Shown: positions 34,046 through 46,194 of the stretch, piece after piece
Position numbering within the stretch: position 1 is the stretch's first letter
Layout of the letters: every line of letters begins with the position of its first letter
NCBI GenBank assembly: GCA_008638375.1
Contig: CM018052.1
Coordinates: 12,793,506-12,857,505, forward strand
Direction: 5' to 3'
DNA length: 64,000 nt
DNA from: Nyssa sinensis
Taxonomy: Eukaryota > Streptophyta > Magnoliopsida > Cornales > Nyssaceae
The notes under the pieces: generated by a model
The model's database searches: none
What the model was told of the DNA's origin: nothing
The model's input: only the letters and a program-made list of their open reading frames with translations
Made by a program: the position numbers and the translations under genes

Positions 34046-36914
34046 TCATTGAACTGTAGTTAATTGATTTCTTTGATAACTAAGTGATGTAAAAAATACA
34101 TGGTTGGTCGTCACAATTGAGGCAGTAGTTTGATTATGGAGATCTTAATAGCACCGTGTGAGCAGGATGATATGTTCATCAGCTATGATTATATGACAGC
34201 TCTAGCAAATATAAGTATTGTGTTCATTGCAACTTTATTCCACATTTTTAATAAGCTTTACAAGCTTGAGGGATATAAGTGCAGGCGATGCCTTTCCCTT
34301 TTGGGGTGTCTTTTGGACTTATGGTCCACAAGGACAAAACTGCGCAAACTCGCGACTAGGTTAGAAGCTTAGGCTCGTTAATGGGCTAGTACACCGATAG
34401 TGGTGATGGGAGAACCAAACATATTGGCATTATTTTTCACTACACATGTTTGAGATAGAGTTGCGCAAAGGGAGGTTGTCCTAAGCCCATGCTTAGTGAT
34501 GTTTTACATATTGCGTTCAATGATTGGGTTTATTTTGGATTTGATGTATCGGACACCGTGTGACATTATTTCATCATTATATGATTTTATGTTCATATTA
34601 GGATGATTTTTTTATGTTGTGAGCATACATAAAAGATGTTAACAAATTTTGATTGGGTCTCTCACACAAACAATCGCCCTAGCGCTTAGATAGCGAGCCA
34701 GATGAGACATTGAATTCTTGGCTGGAGGGAGAATTCATCTTTATCATATATGTCGCCTTGACAATGAGGGTCAATATGAGATTCTTTTAAAGAATCGAAC
34801 ATGAAGGTTGACCACACACATCATGTAACTTGAAGAAAGCCGAATGCAAACTTTTAGAGAGGCGCTAGGAGAGCGACTAGGTTGGAATGTTCAGCTTAGG
34901 CATTGAAATAATGATGGAGGGCACTGAGATTGCAATAGGAGCTAAATAGCGACTAGACTAAAATTCGTATGGCATTATATACTTTTGAGACTGGGTTTGA
35001 CATGCCCAATTAAGTAGGAACTCTGTCATAGCATACATTATCTATTGTATGTGCTATTGACGTGACCTTTAAAAAAAAGAGTGAATGAATGTATCCATGT
35101 TTCGTCACTGTGTGAGCTCTAGGAGCCTTTTTGAGTTCTACTGTGCCCTTTGTGACCTAGGACTACGTTATGAAGAAAGAGTTTGATGTTGCTACTTTAG
35201 CATGTTGCTAAAGGACTATGATTGATACGGTCCGGCGAGGCATGTATAGGGAAACAATTGAGCTCGATTGGATTAACGTGAGTAGCTAGGGAAAACGGTT
35301 CTGTAATACACTATTGTGTTGTGACTCATTGCCCGAGCGATCATGTTGGTTTTTGTGTCTATCAACATGATCATGAGTATAATACAGATTAGATGGTCCA
35401 TGCATCATGATAAGATTACTTCTAGTGAGGGGTAACAGATGCTCAATCTAGTGTAACAAAAGAGTCTGGGGTATAGATGAGATCAGTTATGTGTTTGTAG
35501 TAAGGTACTATGTTAGTTTGATGGTAGCTTAATATAGTACTCCTACCCTAATCCTTCTTGTCTAGTCGCACGATCCATTTCTTGTATGTAGGAGGTGATG
35601 CAGAGAGCTTAGTACTCAACTTATTTAGATGAGTGAGAGATGTTGGACATTAGGTCATGTGGACTTGAGTTCGTTTGGCATCCAGAAGGTTTGTGTGGAT
35701 CGTAATAATTATGATAAGAGTTTATAAGTGGTTAAAACTCTTATACATTCTAATTGGTTTGACCGGCTTAGATATTATCATGTAAGTCTTGCGGTTATCC
35801 CATCAGTTATGGTCATAGGATATAAATAAATATGCATTGGTTAAGCGTAATGAATTCATCCATGTGTAGTCTCCCAAATTATCACGTAAGGTTTTGAGTG
35901 ACGCTTTCTTTGAGATTCTTCTTGGGTGACTATCATAGTACCCTTGGTCTTGGATCATGGAAATCTATAGGCGACTCGATCTTGTAGTCGTTGTATTTTT
36001 TACGATGGGGATCTCTTGCAACATTCCAAGGATCTTCGTGGTGTTCCAAGAAAGCTCATAATACAAGTCGCCTCTTCTACTTCCGTTGTTCTTGATCTAA
36101 AGAGGTAACCAAGTTGAACACCGTTTGTGTTTGTTATGTATTTCCTTCATTAATAACATTCATTTAAATTTTTATTTAAATTGAAGCATATTTGGATTGT
36201 TATTAATACATGAGATATTTGTTTATGCATGAGATACGTAATGAGATTATTACTTATATACATGAGATGTGTAATGTCATTATTATTAATAATGAAATAT
36301 TTAATTATAATGAGATGTATAATAAGATCCTCAATTTATAAAATCAAGTGGGAGAGGGATCCTTTATGAAAGGTCCTATGGTCTTCCATTATTGGTACAT
36401 AGTAAGACAAAAGTAGGCACCTTGTGTTATCTTTGAGTGGCCTCCATAGGAAGGGTGCTTATTTTTGTTGGCTACAAGTATGGACCTCTTAGGATAGAAA
36501 TGGAAGAGACGATGTGTGAGTGATTTCCCCATAAAGACACTACTCATAATGGTTGTATTTTAATTCGATATGATGGTATATACTTGATCAAGAGCGAATG
36601 GTATTCTCCACACAGAGTTCGTCGTTTTCTTTTGAAGACTAAAGGATATTGGAAGCTATGATTTTATTTGACATTAGATGTCTAGATAATAAGATCATAT
36701 AGGATATGATGGTCCTCCTAATTATATAAATTGCATCGTCATCCCTATAGAGCATGTTATTTATCAGGTTAGGTTCCAATGCATTCATTTATAGTGGCTT
36801 GAGGATACTACTATATGTTTATGAAAACAAAAGTTATTTATTGTTTATTTTGCATCCATGTTAATGTATGACTATACATGATTCTTAGATGTCTATTTAA
36901 TCTACTTGCTATCA
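34046..36914. other. Unassigned stretch upstream of the Copia gag, possibly its 5' UTR or another LTR
   Basis: No supported gene. GGATATAAATAAATATGC near 35819 is a TATA-like promoter, and the 600 bp before the gag (about 36150-36900) have the character of a Copia 5' untranslated region. I found no sequence matching the Copia 3' LTR at 42882-44232, so the element's own 5' LTR is missing or unrecognisable. The open frame at 34130-34372 is not supported. Confidence 0.3.
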
Positions 36915-37700
36915 TCCTAAAAGAAAACAAGTTGACTTGGTCTAAATTAAGTGAACTGGAAAAGAACTTAGATATTATACTCATAATTGAAGGGTACAAC
37001 TATGTGCTCACTACGGATTGTCCAGACCTTCTAGGTGCTAATACACCCTAAGAAGACAATAACACCTATGATGGGTGGGTCAAGGCTGATGAGGTGGCAC
37101 GATGCTATACTCTAGCTTCGATGTCTAGTTTGTTATAGCATCAATATCAAACTTTCCAAAGTGCTAAGGATATGATCCTTAACCTCAATGAGATGTTTGG
37201 GGATTAGGGGCATTCTGGTAGGTAGACTGCCATGAATGCTCACATGAACACTAAAATGGTAGAAGGAACTCAAGTAAGATAACTTATTTTAAAAGTAATA
37301 ACATTTTTAAATGTACTGGACGTTCTAGGGGCTGAAATTGATGTTGAGTCCCAGGTTGATATTATCATTGAGTCATTGTTTGACTCTTTTAATCAGTTTA
37401 AACTTAATTACAATATGAATAAAATGAATTTGAATTTAGCTAAGCTTCTTAGCTTTTTATAGGCAACAAAGGGTGTTTTCAATAACCATCATAGTGCTTA
37501 TGTGGCTGAGGGTTCTTCTTCCAAGCCTAATCCTAAAGGAAAGGGTGAGGGGAATAAGAAAAAGAACCCAAAAACTCTAAAGGAAATATGGATGCTAAAA
37601 GGGGTATAAGCAAAGGAAATAAAAGGGAAAATCCCAAGCCCAAAGGAAAATATTTCCATTATGGGCTTGTAGGGCACTAAAAGTGGAATTATCATGATTA
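36915..37700 (+). pseudogene. Copia gag relic
   Basis: The frame reads KLSELEKNLDIILIIEGYNY, VLTTDCPDLLGANTP, WVKADEVARCYTLASMSSLL, DMILNLNEMFGD, LNVLDVLGAEIDVESQVDII, then SFNQFKLNYNMNKMNLNLAK, with several TAG/TAA stops. It has a lysine-rich tail and a zinc-knuckle position at 37651-37692. There the CX2CX4HX4C spacing is kept, but all three cysteines are tyrosine codons (TAT) and a stop follows the histidine. The order and residues are typical of plant Copia gag; the loss of every knuckle cysteine makes it inactive. Confidence 0.82.
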
Positions 37701-37740
37701 TCTAAACAATAGGAGGAATTAAAGTGTAATCGAGTCACTA

Positions 37741-38323
37741 TTTATGGAAGCAAGCTACATAGTAAGTACTACAAATTCCTGGTATGTTAACTCTGGTACA
37801 ATTAATCACAAATGTCGTTGTAGGAATTTTAGGAGACTGGGAAGCTAAGTGATGCTGAGATTATCTTACACTTGGGGAAAGAGTCAAAGGTTGCTATAGT
37901 GAATGTATGAGATACATGACACTGAGAAAAATTATTCAAAGAACATGACACTTAAAAGAAAACTTTCTTCTACTAATTCAACTTATCTTTGGCATTTGAG
38001 GCTGGGTTATATTAATCTATATAGGATTAATAGACTAGTAAAGGAAGCTACCTTATCTTCCTTGGTTATTGAACCATTGCTAGTTTGCGTATCCTATTTA
38101 GAAGGAAAATTGACCAACAGACCCTTTTTCATTAAAAGGGAACAAAGCCGAAGAATTATTAAAGTTAGTTCATACTGATGTATGTGGAACCCTGTATGTT
38201 AGGGTTAGAGGAAGATATGAGTATTTCGTCACCTTTATTGATGACTACTCAAGATATGGTTATGTCTATATGTTACACCATAAGTCAAAAAATTTTGAAA
38301 GTTCAAAGAGCTTCGGGGCAGAT
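37741..38323 (+). pseudogene. Copia protease and N-terminal integrase relic
   Basis: WYVNSGTINH at 37780-37809 is the protease active-site region, with the catalytic aspartate of WYVDSG changed to Asn (AAC, 37789-37791). The GAG-pre-integrase part reads TYLWHLRLGYINLYRINRLV, with a zinc-ligand histidine changed to Tyr, then LVCVSYLEGKLTNRPF with a lost cysteine. After a frame change the integrase core shows LVHTDVCGTLYV and TFIDDYSRYGYVYML, carrying the first two catalytic aspartates. It breaks at KSFGAD where solo LTR 3 is inserted. Confidence 0.82.
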
Positions 38324-41031
38324 GTCACGCCCCGAATTTTCATAAACCTGAGGTGTGAATGAGAATAATAAAATAAAAGAATTAAATTAATGTAAATGTT
38401 TTTAATTGGATTTTACTCATTAATCTCCAAGATCATGTCTTATAATGGCTTAAAGTGTAGGCTACACATAGCATAGGTGCTTTCATAACCTAACTCCAAA
38501 GTGGTGACCAAGCATGGTCCAAATGGTTGTTGAGCATAGCCTAAAATGATGACAAAGAATGGTCAAGGTTGGTAGCCCAATATGGTCTAAGTAAAGGTCA
38601 AATATTTCCCTAAGTAGTGGCCAAACATGGCCCAAAAGGGTGGCCAAACATAGCCTAGGGATTGGCCAAACATGGCCTAAGGTGATTGGCTAACATGGCC
38701 TAGGGGTTGGCCAAACATGGCCCAAGGCAAGTGGCCAAGGGCTGGTGGCAAGGGTGCAAGAGGATGGGCACACAGGGCGCAGGAGCGTAAAGCACAGGTG
38801 CATGGCGTGGGTGAGTTGGGCACACGGGACACGCGGCATGGGCGAGCTAGGAACACTGCAGGCACGCACGCTAGCTACTGTAGGCTGTTGTTCTTGTAGC
38901 TACAATGTAATTATTGCAACCTATTTTCTCCTTTTCTAAATTTTTTTCCAAAGTGCTGCAAGCTAACTTTTTTAATTTTTAACCTACTTCTTCAAGGTTT
39001 TTAACCCCCTTTTTTGGCACTCTTCCTTATATATGGGGTATTTTACACACCTAACAACTCTTTTTAATTCACAAAATTTTGACATGGTCTCCTTTATTTT
39101 CTAAGCATTTTCCACTTAATATTTTATAACATAATCCCCACTCTTAAACTAACTACCAAACTGCATCCTTTTACCCAACTAAACCATTCGTACATAATTT
39201 AAACAACAAAGCCATTCATATATAATTTAAAACATACATCCACCACATATATATATATATATATATTTATATACTTGAAGCTAAGTGTCATGAGCTCCAT
39301 TCTCTCTACAAATTTGGGGCCTTACCCATTGTTTCAATGCTATACAAAATTTGTTAATACATATGTCTTAGGGCTTATGGCCTTATACAACCAAAACTAT
39401 GCCCCAAGGGCCAAATGTTCTTCAAGGTCCATTTCCCCTTCCATGCTTCAAGACTTCATCAAGTCTCATGTGCCGAGAGTCTCATCTATAATATGTAATC
39501 CCATATAGGGTAAGCATGACGTCTTATATGACATAATACTAATATAAAGAACAAAGGTAAGGCGTGGTATGTGCAAAGTGAACATTTGTAAGCTATATGC
39601 CTTCCAATTTATCAATGCAATGTAATGCAATGGCAATATGCATGACATACACATGCAACTCTATGCTACACCCATGTCTCGCTTCACGGTCCTTCCTCGT
39701 TGGAACGCAAGTACCAATTGTATGTCTCGCTTCATGGTCCGTCCCCGTTGGAACGCGAGTACCATGGCCAATTTTGGGTTTTTCACCACAGGATCTACAC
39801 TCTCATAATGCATAGCACCAAAGTGCTCAACACACGCCATGTTCCCAAAGATTCACAATATGTCAATATGCCTTGATTTTTCTATGCAATTTCAATGAGA
39901 CATTTATCAAACCCATGGAGTGTGCCTTAAATAATGCATCATACATAAAACAAACTATAACTTTTAAACCACAAAATTTTGTTTATATGAACATGGCATA
40001 TAATCCAATCAATTATACATATAATCATGTTACATATTCACATTTCACCAAATTCTCAAAGATTACACAAATATACAAAACACCAATACATTGAGCAAAC
40101 CATAACTTTAAAACTATAAGACTTTGTCTACATGAACATAAGTTAGAATGCAATAAATTATACATATATTCATGTTACATGTTCATCACTTCACCAAATT
40201 CTCAAAGAATACATAAGTACACAAGGTACCAACCCTAGGTTTTCAAAGTAACTATATGCTAGCTGGTTTTCTAATAACAAGTAAGCATATAAGTCATACA
40301 ATCAACTTATAAAAACACTCATAAACTTAACTCTATTATTTACTTAGCAAAATATCATACCTAGAAGGGTTTTTCTCAACCCTAGGGAGTTGTGCTCACT
40401 TCACAGCAGAACCAATAGGTAGGGTTGTAGTCTTTGTGGTGGGGAACAACTTCCTAGAAGGAAGGGTTGTGAAATTCCAAGGCTATAGATGAGTTTTGAA
40501 AGGTAGAAAGTTGAAAAACCTAGGTTTTCTTCATGATTTCTCTCCATGCACGAATTGCTGTAACTTCTCCAGAATTTTCTAAAGATTTTAGATCCCAAGA
40601 GTGTTATTTATACTAAAGGGGTCAAGGGGTGAAAAGACCTTTTTGCCCTTAATGAGTCGTGAGACCTCGTTACACTACAACTCGTCCTAAAATGCCTCAA
40701 TTTGATATTCTGCATTAATCAAAGCTCTTAAAATTATTTTAAATGATATTTTTTCAAAAATTTTATTTTCGCTTGTTGGCGGGTGCGGTCGAGTCCACTC
40801 GAGCCACTTGGGATGCCCTTTTTGATCCATTTTTCCAACTACCTCTGATTAGGCTCAAATTCTCACAAGAGTTTTATTTTAGCATTATAAGAATATTTCC
40901 CTTCTAGGGAATACTCAAATTATGCTTCTAAACATGACTTATGTCTAAATGATGCATGTATAGTGCCCTACTAGCAAATAGTGCATGAATACTATCCTAC
41001 CGATAAAAATGAAAAATTTATCTTGATTTTT
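38324..41031 (-). mobile_element. Solo LTR 3 on the minus strand, flanked by CAGAT
   Basis: 2,708 bp between CAGAT at 38319-38323 and 41032-41036, inside the Copia integrase, whose frame resumes right after it. The plus-strand left edge reads GTCACGCCCCGAA, the reverse complement of the TTCGGGGCGTGAC end of solo LTR 4. Minus-strand blocks shared with LTRs 2 and 4 include the GGTGAAAAACCCAAAATT segment (39766-39783 on plus) and an intron-like segment 39486-40360. The exact ends are uncertain by a base or two, because TG/CA and the flanking repeat overlap. No gag or pol. Plus-strand open frames at 38717-38939 are incidental. Confidence 0.78.
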
Positions 41032-41036
41032 CAGAT

Positions 41037-42810
41037 CTTTATAGTAGAATTAGAGGAACAATTAAACAAAAATATTAAATCACTTCAATCAAATCAAGAT
41101 GGAGAATATATCTCTAGTGACTTCAAGTAGTATTTGTTAGATAATGGGACTCTATCCCAATTATCTGCACCTAGCACGCCTCAGCAAAATGGTGTAGCTG
41201 AAAGAAGAAACATGACTCTTTTAGATATGGTGAGATCAATGATGAGTTATTCAGATTTACCTATATTCCTCTAGGGATATGCACTCGAAACAATAGTATA
41301 TATTTTGAACAAAGTTCCAACTAAGTTTGTCCCTAAGACCCCAGTGGATCTTTGGATTGGGCGAGAGCCAAGTTTGAATTACTTTCAGATCTGGGGGTGT
41401 CCAGCTTATGTGCTGGAGGGAAAGATTGGTAAATTAGAACTAAGATCAGAATTAAGTTATTTTATGGGTTATACTAAAGGAACAAAGGGTTGGCTATTTT
41501 ATAATCCTAGAGAGCAAAAAGTGTTCATTAGCACTAATACTATCTTTCTGGAAGATGATTATATTATAGACTAGAAGCCCAAGAGAGAGATCACCTTGGA
41601 GGAGATATCAGATGTCTGTTTGGTTCCTCAAGCAGATATTTCTGATATTAGACAAAATATTTCTCAAACCACTACTCCAACACCTTCTATTACACAAGAG
41701 TTACGTCACAGTGGGAGAATTGTCAGGCCTCCTAGTAGGTACATGTTCTTAGAAGAGTTAGTATCTGATGAATATGTTTTAAATCACAGTTTCTATGATA
41801 AAACTATCTCTGATAAAGATTCGGGACAATGGTAAAATGTTATGAAAGATAGTTTCATAGCTAAGGACCAAATGCATATGGTATGCAAGTTGTATATGTC
41901 TATTTATAGACTTAAGCAAGCTTCCAGAAGATAAAACATCTATTTTAATCAAGTAATCAAGTTTTTTGGTTTTGATTAAAATTTGAATGAACCTTGTGTG
42001 TATAAGAATTGTTAAGGAAACATGGTGGTATTCCTAGTTATGTATATGGATGACATCCTACTCATTAGGAATGATATAGGAGTTCTCTCTAAAATTAAGA
42101 TTTAGTTAGCAAATCAGTTTGATATGAAAGACCTAGGAAAAGCTAGCCATATACTTATGATTAAGCTTATGCGAGATCAGAAAATAGGATATTAGGCTTA
42201 ACTCAAGTTGCATATATAGATAAAATTCTTGATAAGTTTGCAATGCAAGACTCCAAGAAAGGCATGTTTCCTTTCTGGCATGGAGTACTTCTATCAGAGA
42301 ATTAGTATCCTAAGACATGTGAGGAAGAGGAATGCATGATGGCGGCTCCTTATACTTCGGGTATAGGAAGCCTTATGTAGGTTATGCTTTGCTCTGGATA
42401 AGATATATGTTTTGTAGTGGGCAAGGTTAGCTAATATCAATTTAATCCTAGACCAAACCATTATATTTCCATTAAACATATGCTCAAGTACTTAAGAAAC
42501 GCTGAAGATTATAAGTTAATTTATTGAGGTGGTGATCTCATTCCAGTTGGATACACGGATTCGGACATTGTGTTAGATTATGACTTTAGAAATTTAAGTT
42601 TAAGATATGTGTTTACTCTTGGTGGTGGAACTATCAGATGGTAGTGTCAAACAATACTGAATTGTTGACACAATTACCTATAGTCATTTGTTATCATAAT
42701 AATGGGGCTGTAACTTAATCCAACGAGCTAAAGAACCACAAGAATTGGAAACACATACAACAGAGGTATCATTTTACTAAAGAGATCATTTTGTGCATAA
42801 CTTTGTTAAT
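41037..42810 (+). pseudogene. Copia integrase, reverse transcriptase and RNase H relic
   Basis: The integrase resumes with SLQSNQDGEYISSDFK and PQQNGVAERRNMTLLDMV (the catalytic Glu lies in GVAERRN), then PVDLWIGREPSLNYFQIWGC. A serine- and proline-rich linker with RHSGRIVRPPSRY follows. The reverse transcriptase retains SIYRLKQASR, FNQVIKFFGFD, then MYMDDILLI, with catalytic YMDD at 42043-42054, and NQFDMKDLGKASHI. RNase H shows GYTDSDIVLDYDF, YVFTLGGGTIRW, an internal deletion, then YHNNGAVT and HIQQRYHFTKEII. There are many in-frame stops, so the enzyme cannot be made. Confidence 0.85.
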
Positions 42811-42881
42811 CCTTTTTAAGTTCATGTGATAGGATGGGTGTCAGGTATAATGTGATATGGATGTGAACGCAAGTGGGAGTT

Positions 42882-44232
42882 TGTTAGTATGTATGCTCTC
42901 ATATCCAAGACATTTTGTTATTATTTAATAAATGTGATTATTTATTATTAAGTTTCATATAATCATACATGTGGATGTTGTTATTTTCTACCATGAGATG
43001 ATTAGTCCTTGAATTATTATTGAAAATAGTTCATGTATGTAAATAAGATTTATGTACAGGAGATATGAACTTATGATCAAGTAATTCTAGAATTGTTCGC
43101 AGTCATTGATGAGATTGGGCATCTTGTTTGAAAAACTCTAATACACTTGACCTCTATGTGATAGGGTGGTTTATCTCAACCACTAAAGTAGTGGACTCTA
43201 GGTTTGTATTGGTGTATTTGGAATAGACTAAACTGGATCACTATAAGAAACACATCATACAAAGCTATCATCTTTGATGTGATTCTTATAATTATTATTC
43301 ACAATAAGCTCTTAATCTTGAGAGAATAGTGAACTCAATTTCTTAATGGTGGTGACTTTGAGTTACCAATGAGTGAAGTCTCTTAGATCAACAGATCGGT
43401 ATGTTAGGAAATCATTGTTTAAACTGTGGGAATACATATTCTCAAGATGGAATCTACATTCTCTAAATTAGAAATAAGGATATCGCTAATGTATTAATTC
43501 AATTGATTAATCACTAAAATTCGGATCCGATCTTTTCAATAAATTGTTTATTGAGATGTTGACCATTTTATAGTGATTAATAATTGATGAATTAAGTTGT
43601 AAAAATAATTAGGAATTAGTTTGACGGTATATAAGCTCAAATCCTAATTATTGATATCCAAATAAAGGGGCCCCCTATATATATTTAGTGATTATGGGGT
43701 TTTCTCTATTTCACCAAATTAAAGTGTAATTCTAATTATTTTGTGGAATTAATTAGAATTAATTAGTCATTAATTAATTAAGATTTAATTAAAAATTAAT
43801 TAACTAATTAGAGCTAATTTGGTGGGACCCTAGATCCCTACTTTTATCTTAATTTTGCAAAGCCCTATAAATATATGATTTAAAGGGGATAGTCGTACAC
43901 AACAAGCTAATATATTATTTTCCTGCGAAAGAGTACAAGAGGAGCCCACTCTCCTCTCTGGTCTACAGCCTGCATAGAGGGAAAAGAGGAAAAGACCTAG
44001 AGGAGTAAGTGAAAGAAGATTGCATCAATCTCTTCAAGAAAGCTTCTTCAACAATCAATATTATCAAGAACAGGGAAGATTGCATCAATCTCTTCAAGAA
44101 AGCTTCTTCGACAATCAAGATTATCAAGAATAAGGTAATTTTAACCCTCTTTTCATGAATGTATAATTCATATAAAGAAAAAAATTCAAATAGACTTTTG
44201 AAATCGTTTCCGCTGTGGTTACGAACTCAACA
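42882..44232 (+). repeat. Copia 3' LTR
   Basis: About 1,351 bp, starting TGTTAGTATGTATGC right after the polypurine tract and ending GAACTCAACA, so the ends are TGTT...AACA. A TATA box TATAAATA lies at 43866-43873, with a purine- and CT-rich leader after it. The 3' end point is inferred from the TG...CA rule and the phrase before it (TTCCGCTGTGGTTACGAACT), and is less sure than the start. Confidence 0.65.
44015..44134. repeat. 60-bp tandem duplication in the Copia LTR
   Basis: Two adjacent 60-bp units begin GAAGATTGCATCAATCTC and contain AAGAAAGCTTCTTC; they differ by only a few bases. They lie downstream of the LTR TATA box, in the R/U5 part. Confidence 0.85.
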
Positions 44233-46194
44233 GTAAACATGAGGATTTTAAATCTTTTTCATTAAACACGAAGGTAAACCCTTTATCATAATTATGAGGA
44301 TAAAATACCCTTTTATGTCAAAATGGCAATTTAAAAACCTTCTTCCATTTCATAGCTTATCATCTTTTCACTTTATACGAGAATCCGTATCGATCTGGAC
44401 TCTAAGCTTAACAGGAGGTCAGTATATTATACATGATCTAAATACGAGATATTTCCAGCCTTCTTGCGGGCATTACAAGAGTGAGTCCTGAAGGAAACAC
44501 TAAACATGAGTGCTTATGCACTAATTATATTGCATTACCAATTCATAAACAAAAAGCATTTAAAACCTTACTTTTCAAATAGATGCTTTTCAAGAGCACT
44601 TAAACATGGTTTGACTGAGAGACATTCATTTTCAAAATAATATATTTATTAAAACTTTATAAATAGAGATAGACATGCTCGAAATAAAAGTTGTATAAAT
44701 AGCTTGGCATTTAAATAAGCATGTTTTGCAATTCACAATAACACTTTCAAAACAGAACATGAAGCATGCTTTAAATATAAATCATGTAAATAAAAGGACT
44801 TTAAATTAAAACATCTCAAAAGTCATGGAGTTAAATTATCCACTTCAAAGTCTAGGATTACTCACCTATAGTCCAGTGTCCACAGTCCTTTCCTTAATTC
44901 TTACTTTACTTGCCTTGGCACCTCACTTATTCTTATTCCCTTGTTGGTGATCCTAAATCATGGTTTAGAATGCATTGATACTACATCAATACACATCTTA
45001 GCTTAATTCTTTGCTTACTTAGTGATCTTACTCTCTTTCTGAACTTGATCTTACTATTTAGGATTCCCTCACGATCTTTAGTTAGGGTTTCCAACACTTC
45101 ATAGTTCATCATGTGCTTTACTTTAGCCTTTAGGACATTTTGGTCATTTACCATTTTATGTCTTATACCATTACAGGTCTTAGTTTCCTTAAAAGGACAT
45201 CATCGTTAAGTCCGGAATGTCGAAGATAATCAATTTATCTTAATTTGCCTATCTATGACTTATATTAAGTCTAGGGGCATATTCATAATTTTATACTTTC
45301 ATCTGTTCCATTTTTTGGTACTTCATTTACTAAAATGGACTTCATAATTAAGTCTGGAATGGCAAAGAAAGTCAAAATAGGCCTTCTCTGACATTTAATT
45401 GGCTTCGACATTATTAAGGGCATAATGGTAATTATGACATTTCATGCGTCTAAATTTTTAAAATTCGTTTCGTAAAATGGACCCCCACCATTGGGTCCGG
45501 AACATCAAAAAATCCTAAGATAAGTATTTTATAGTCATCACAGTTCAATTGACAGCTTAATTAATACATTAGGACATAATTGAAATTTCTCAGTTTGTTC
45601 GTTCATATTTTTTGGGGTCTAATTTCATAAATCGGACTCCACCAATGAGTATAGAATGCCGAAAAACATTGGGTTAGACTCTTCTTGCATTTTAATTGGC
45701 CTTCGTTTGGTCTATTTTTGGCTTAAGGGAATTTTAGTAATTTTTAATTTAAAAATAATTTTTAATTATTTTTCAGGGTATTTTTGTAATTTTCATAAAC
45801 TTCAGGGGCCAAAATGTAATTTTAGGAACTATTTAACCCTAAACCGTTCAGTTCAGTCACTTCCCATGTGAACTGATCTTGTAGGGATAGAAACCAACCG
45901 GTTCACTACGTCAATGTGATGTCACTATGACATCATTGGCCTTTTTTGAAACGATGCCATTTAGGTTCAATTAGGATTCATTTTAATGTGGTCAGGACCC
46001 GACCAGTGAAGTGAATGCCACTATTCATCATTTTCTTCACATAGACATCACTGTAGTGATCAAAACCCTAAATCTTTCAGGCCTATTTTGTGTGTTTTTT
46101 AACACAGATTCTACCTTTTTTCGTTTCTAATCTTTTTCTAGAAGTTCAACACAGAGTTTGGCATTCATTTAGAGGGTTAAAATGAGCTCAAATC
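44233..46194 (-). mobile_element. Truncated minus-strand LTR fragment of the solo-LTR superfamily
   Basis: Read on the minus strand, it shows the same plan as solo LTRs 1, 4 and 5: GGTCGGGTCC-like sequence, GAACCGGTTGG, a GGTTTAGGG segment, GGCCCCTGAAGTTT, then four units of about 145 bp with a (T/A)CTCA(T/A)TGG-type core (plus-strand positions about 45208, 45350, 45497 and 45645). Neither a TGT nor an ACA terminus with target duplication was found. One end abuts the Copia LTR and the other abuts the satellite. Confidence 0.55.

Larger units (their letters stand above)
36915..44232 (+). mobile_element. Decayed Ty1/Copia retrotransposon
   Basis: The domain order is gag, protease, integrase, reverse transcriptase, RNase H, then a 3' LTR, which is the Copia order. 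The coding region has many stops and frameshifts, and solo LTR 3 splits the integrase. A polypurine tract AAGTGGGAGT at 42871-42880 precedes the LTR. No matching 5' LTR was found. It cannot be autonomous. Confidence 0.85.

Noticed and set aside
36130..36914. Considered as the 5' LTR of the Copia element
   Set aside because: No similarity to the 3' LTR at 42882-44232 was found by eye, and no primer-binding site of the TGGTATCAGAG type is present. Kept as a possible 5' UTR only.
38717..38939. Overlapping 60-64 codon frames with Arg/Gly/His-rich sequence
   Set aside because: They lie within minus-strand solo LTR 3, in a stretch of GGCCAAACATGGCC-type short repeats, and show no conservation in the sister LTRs.
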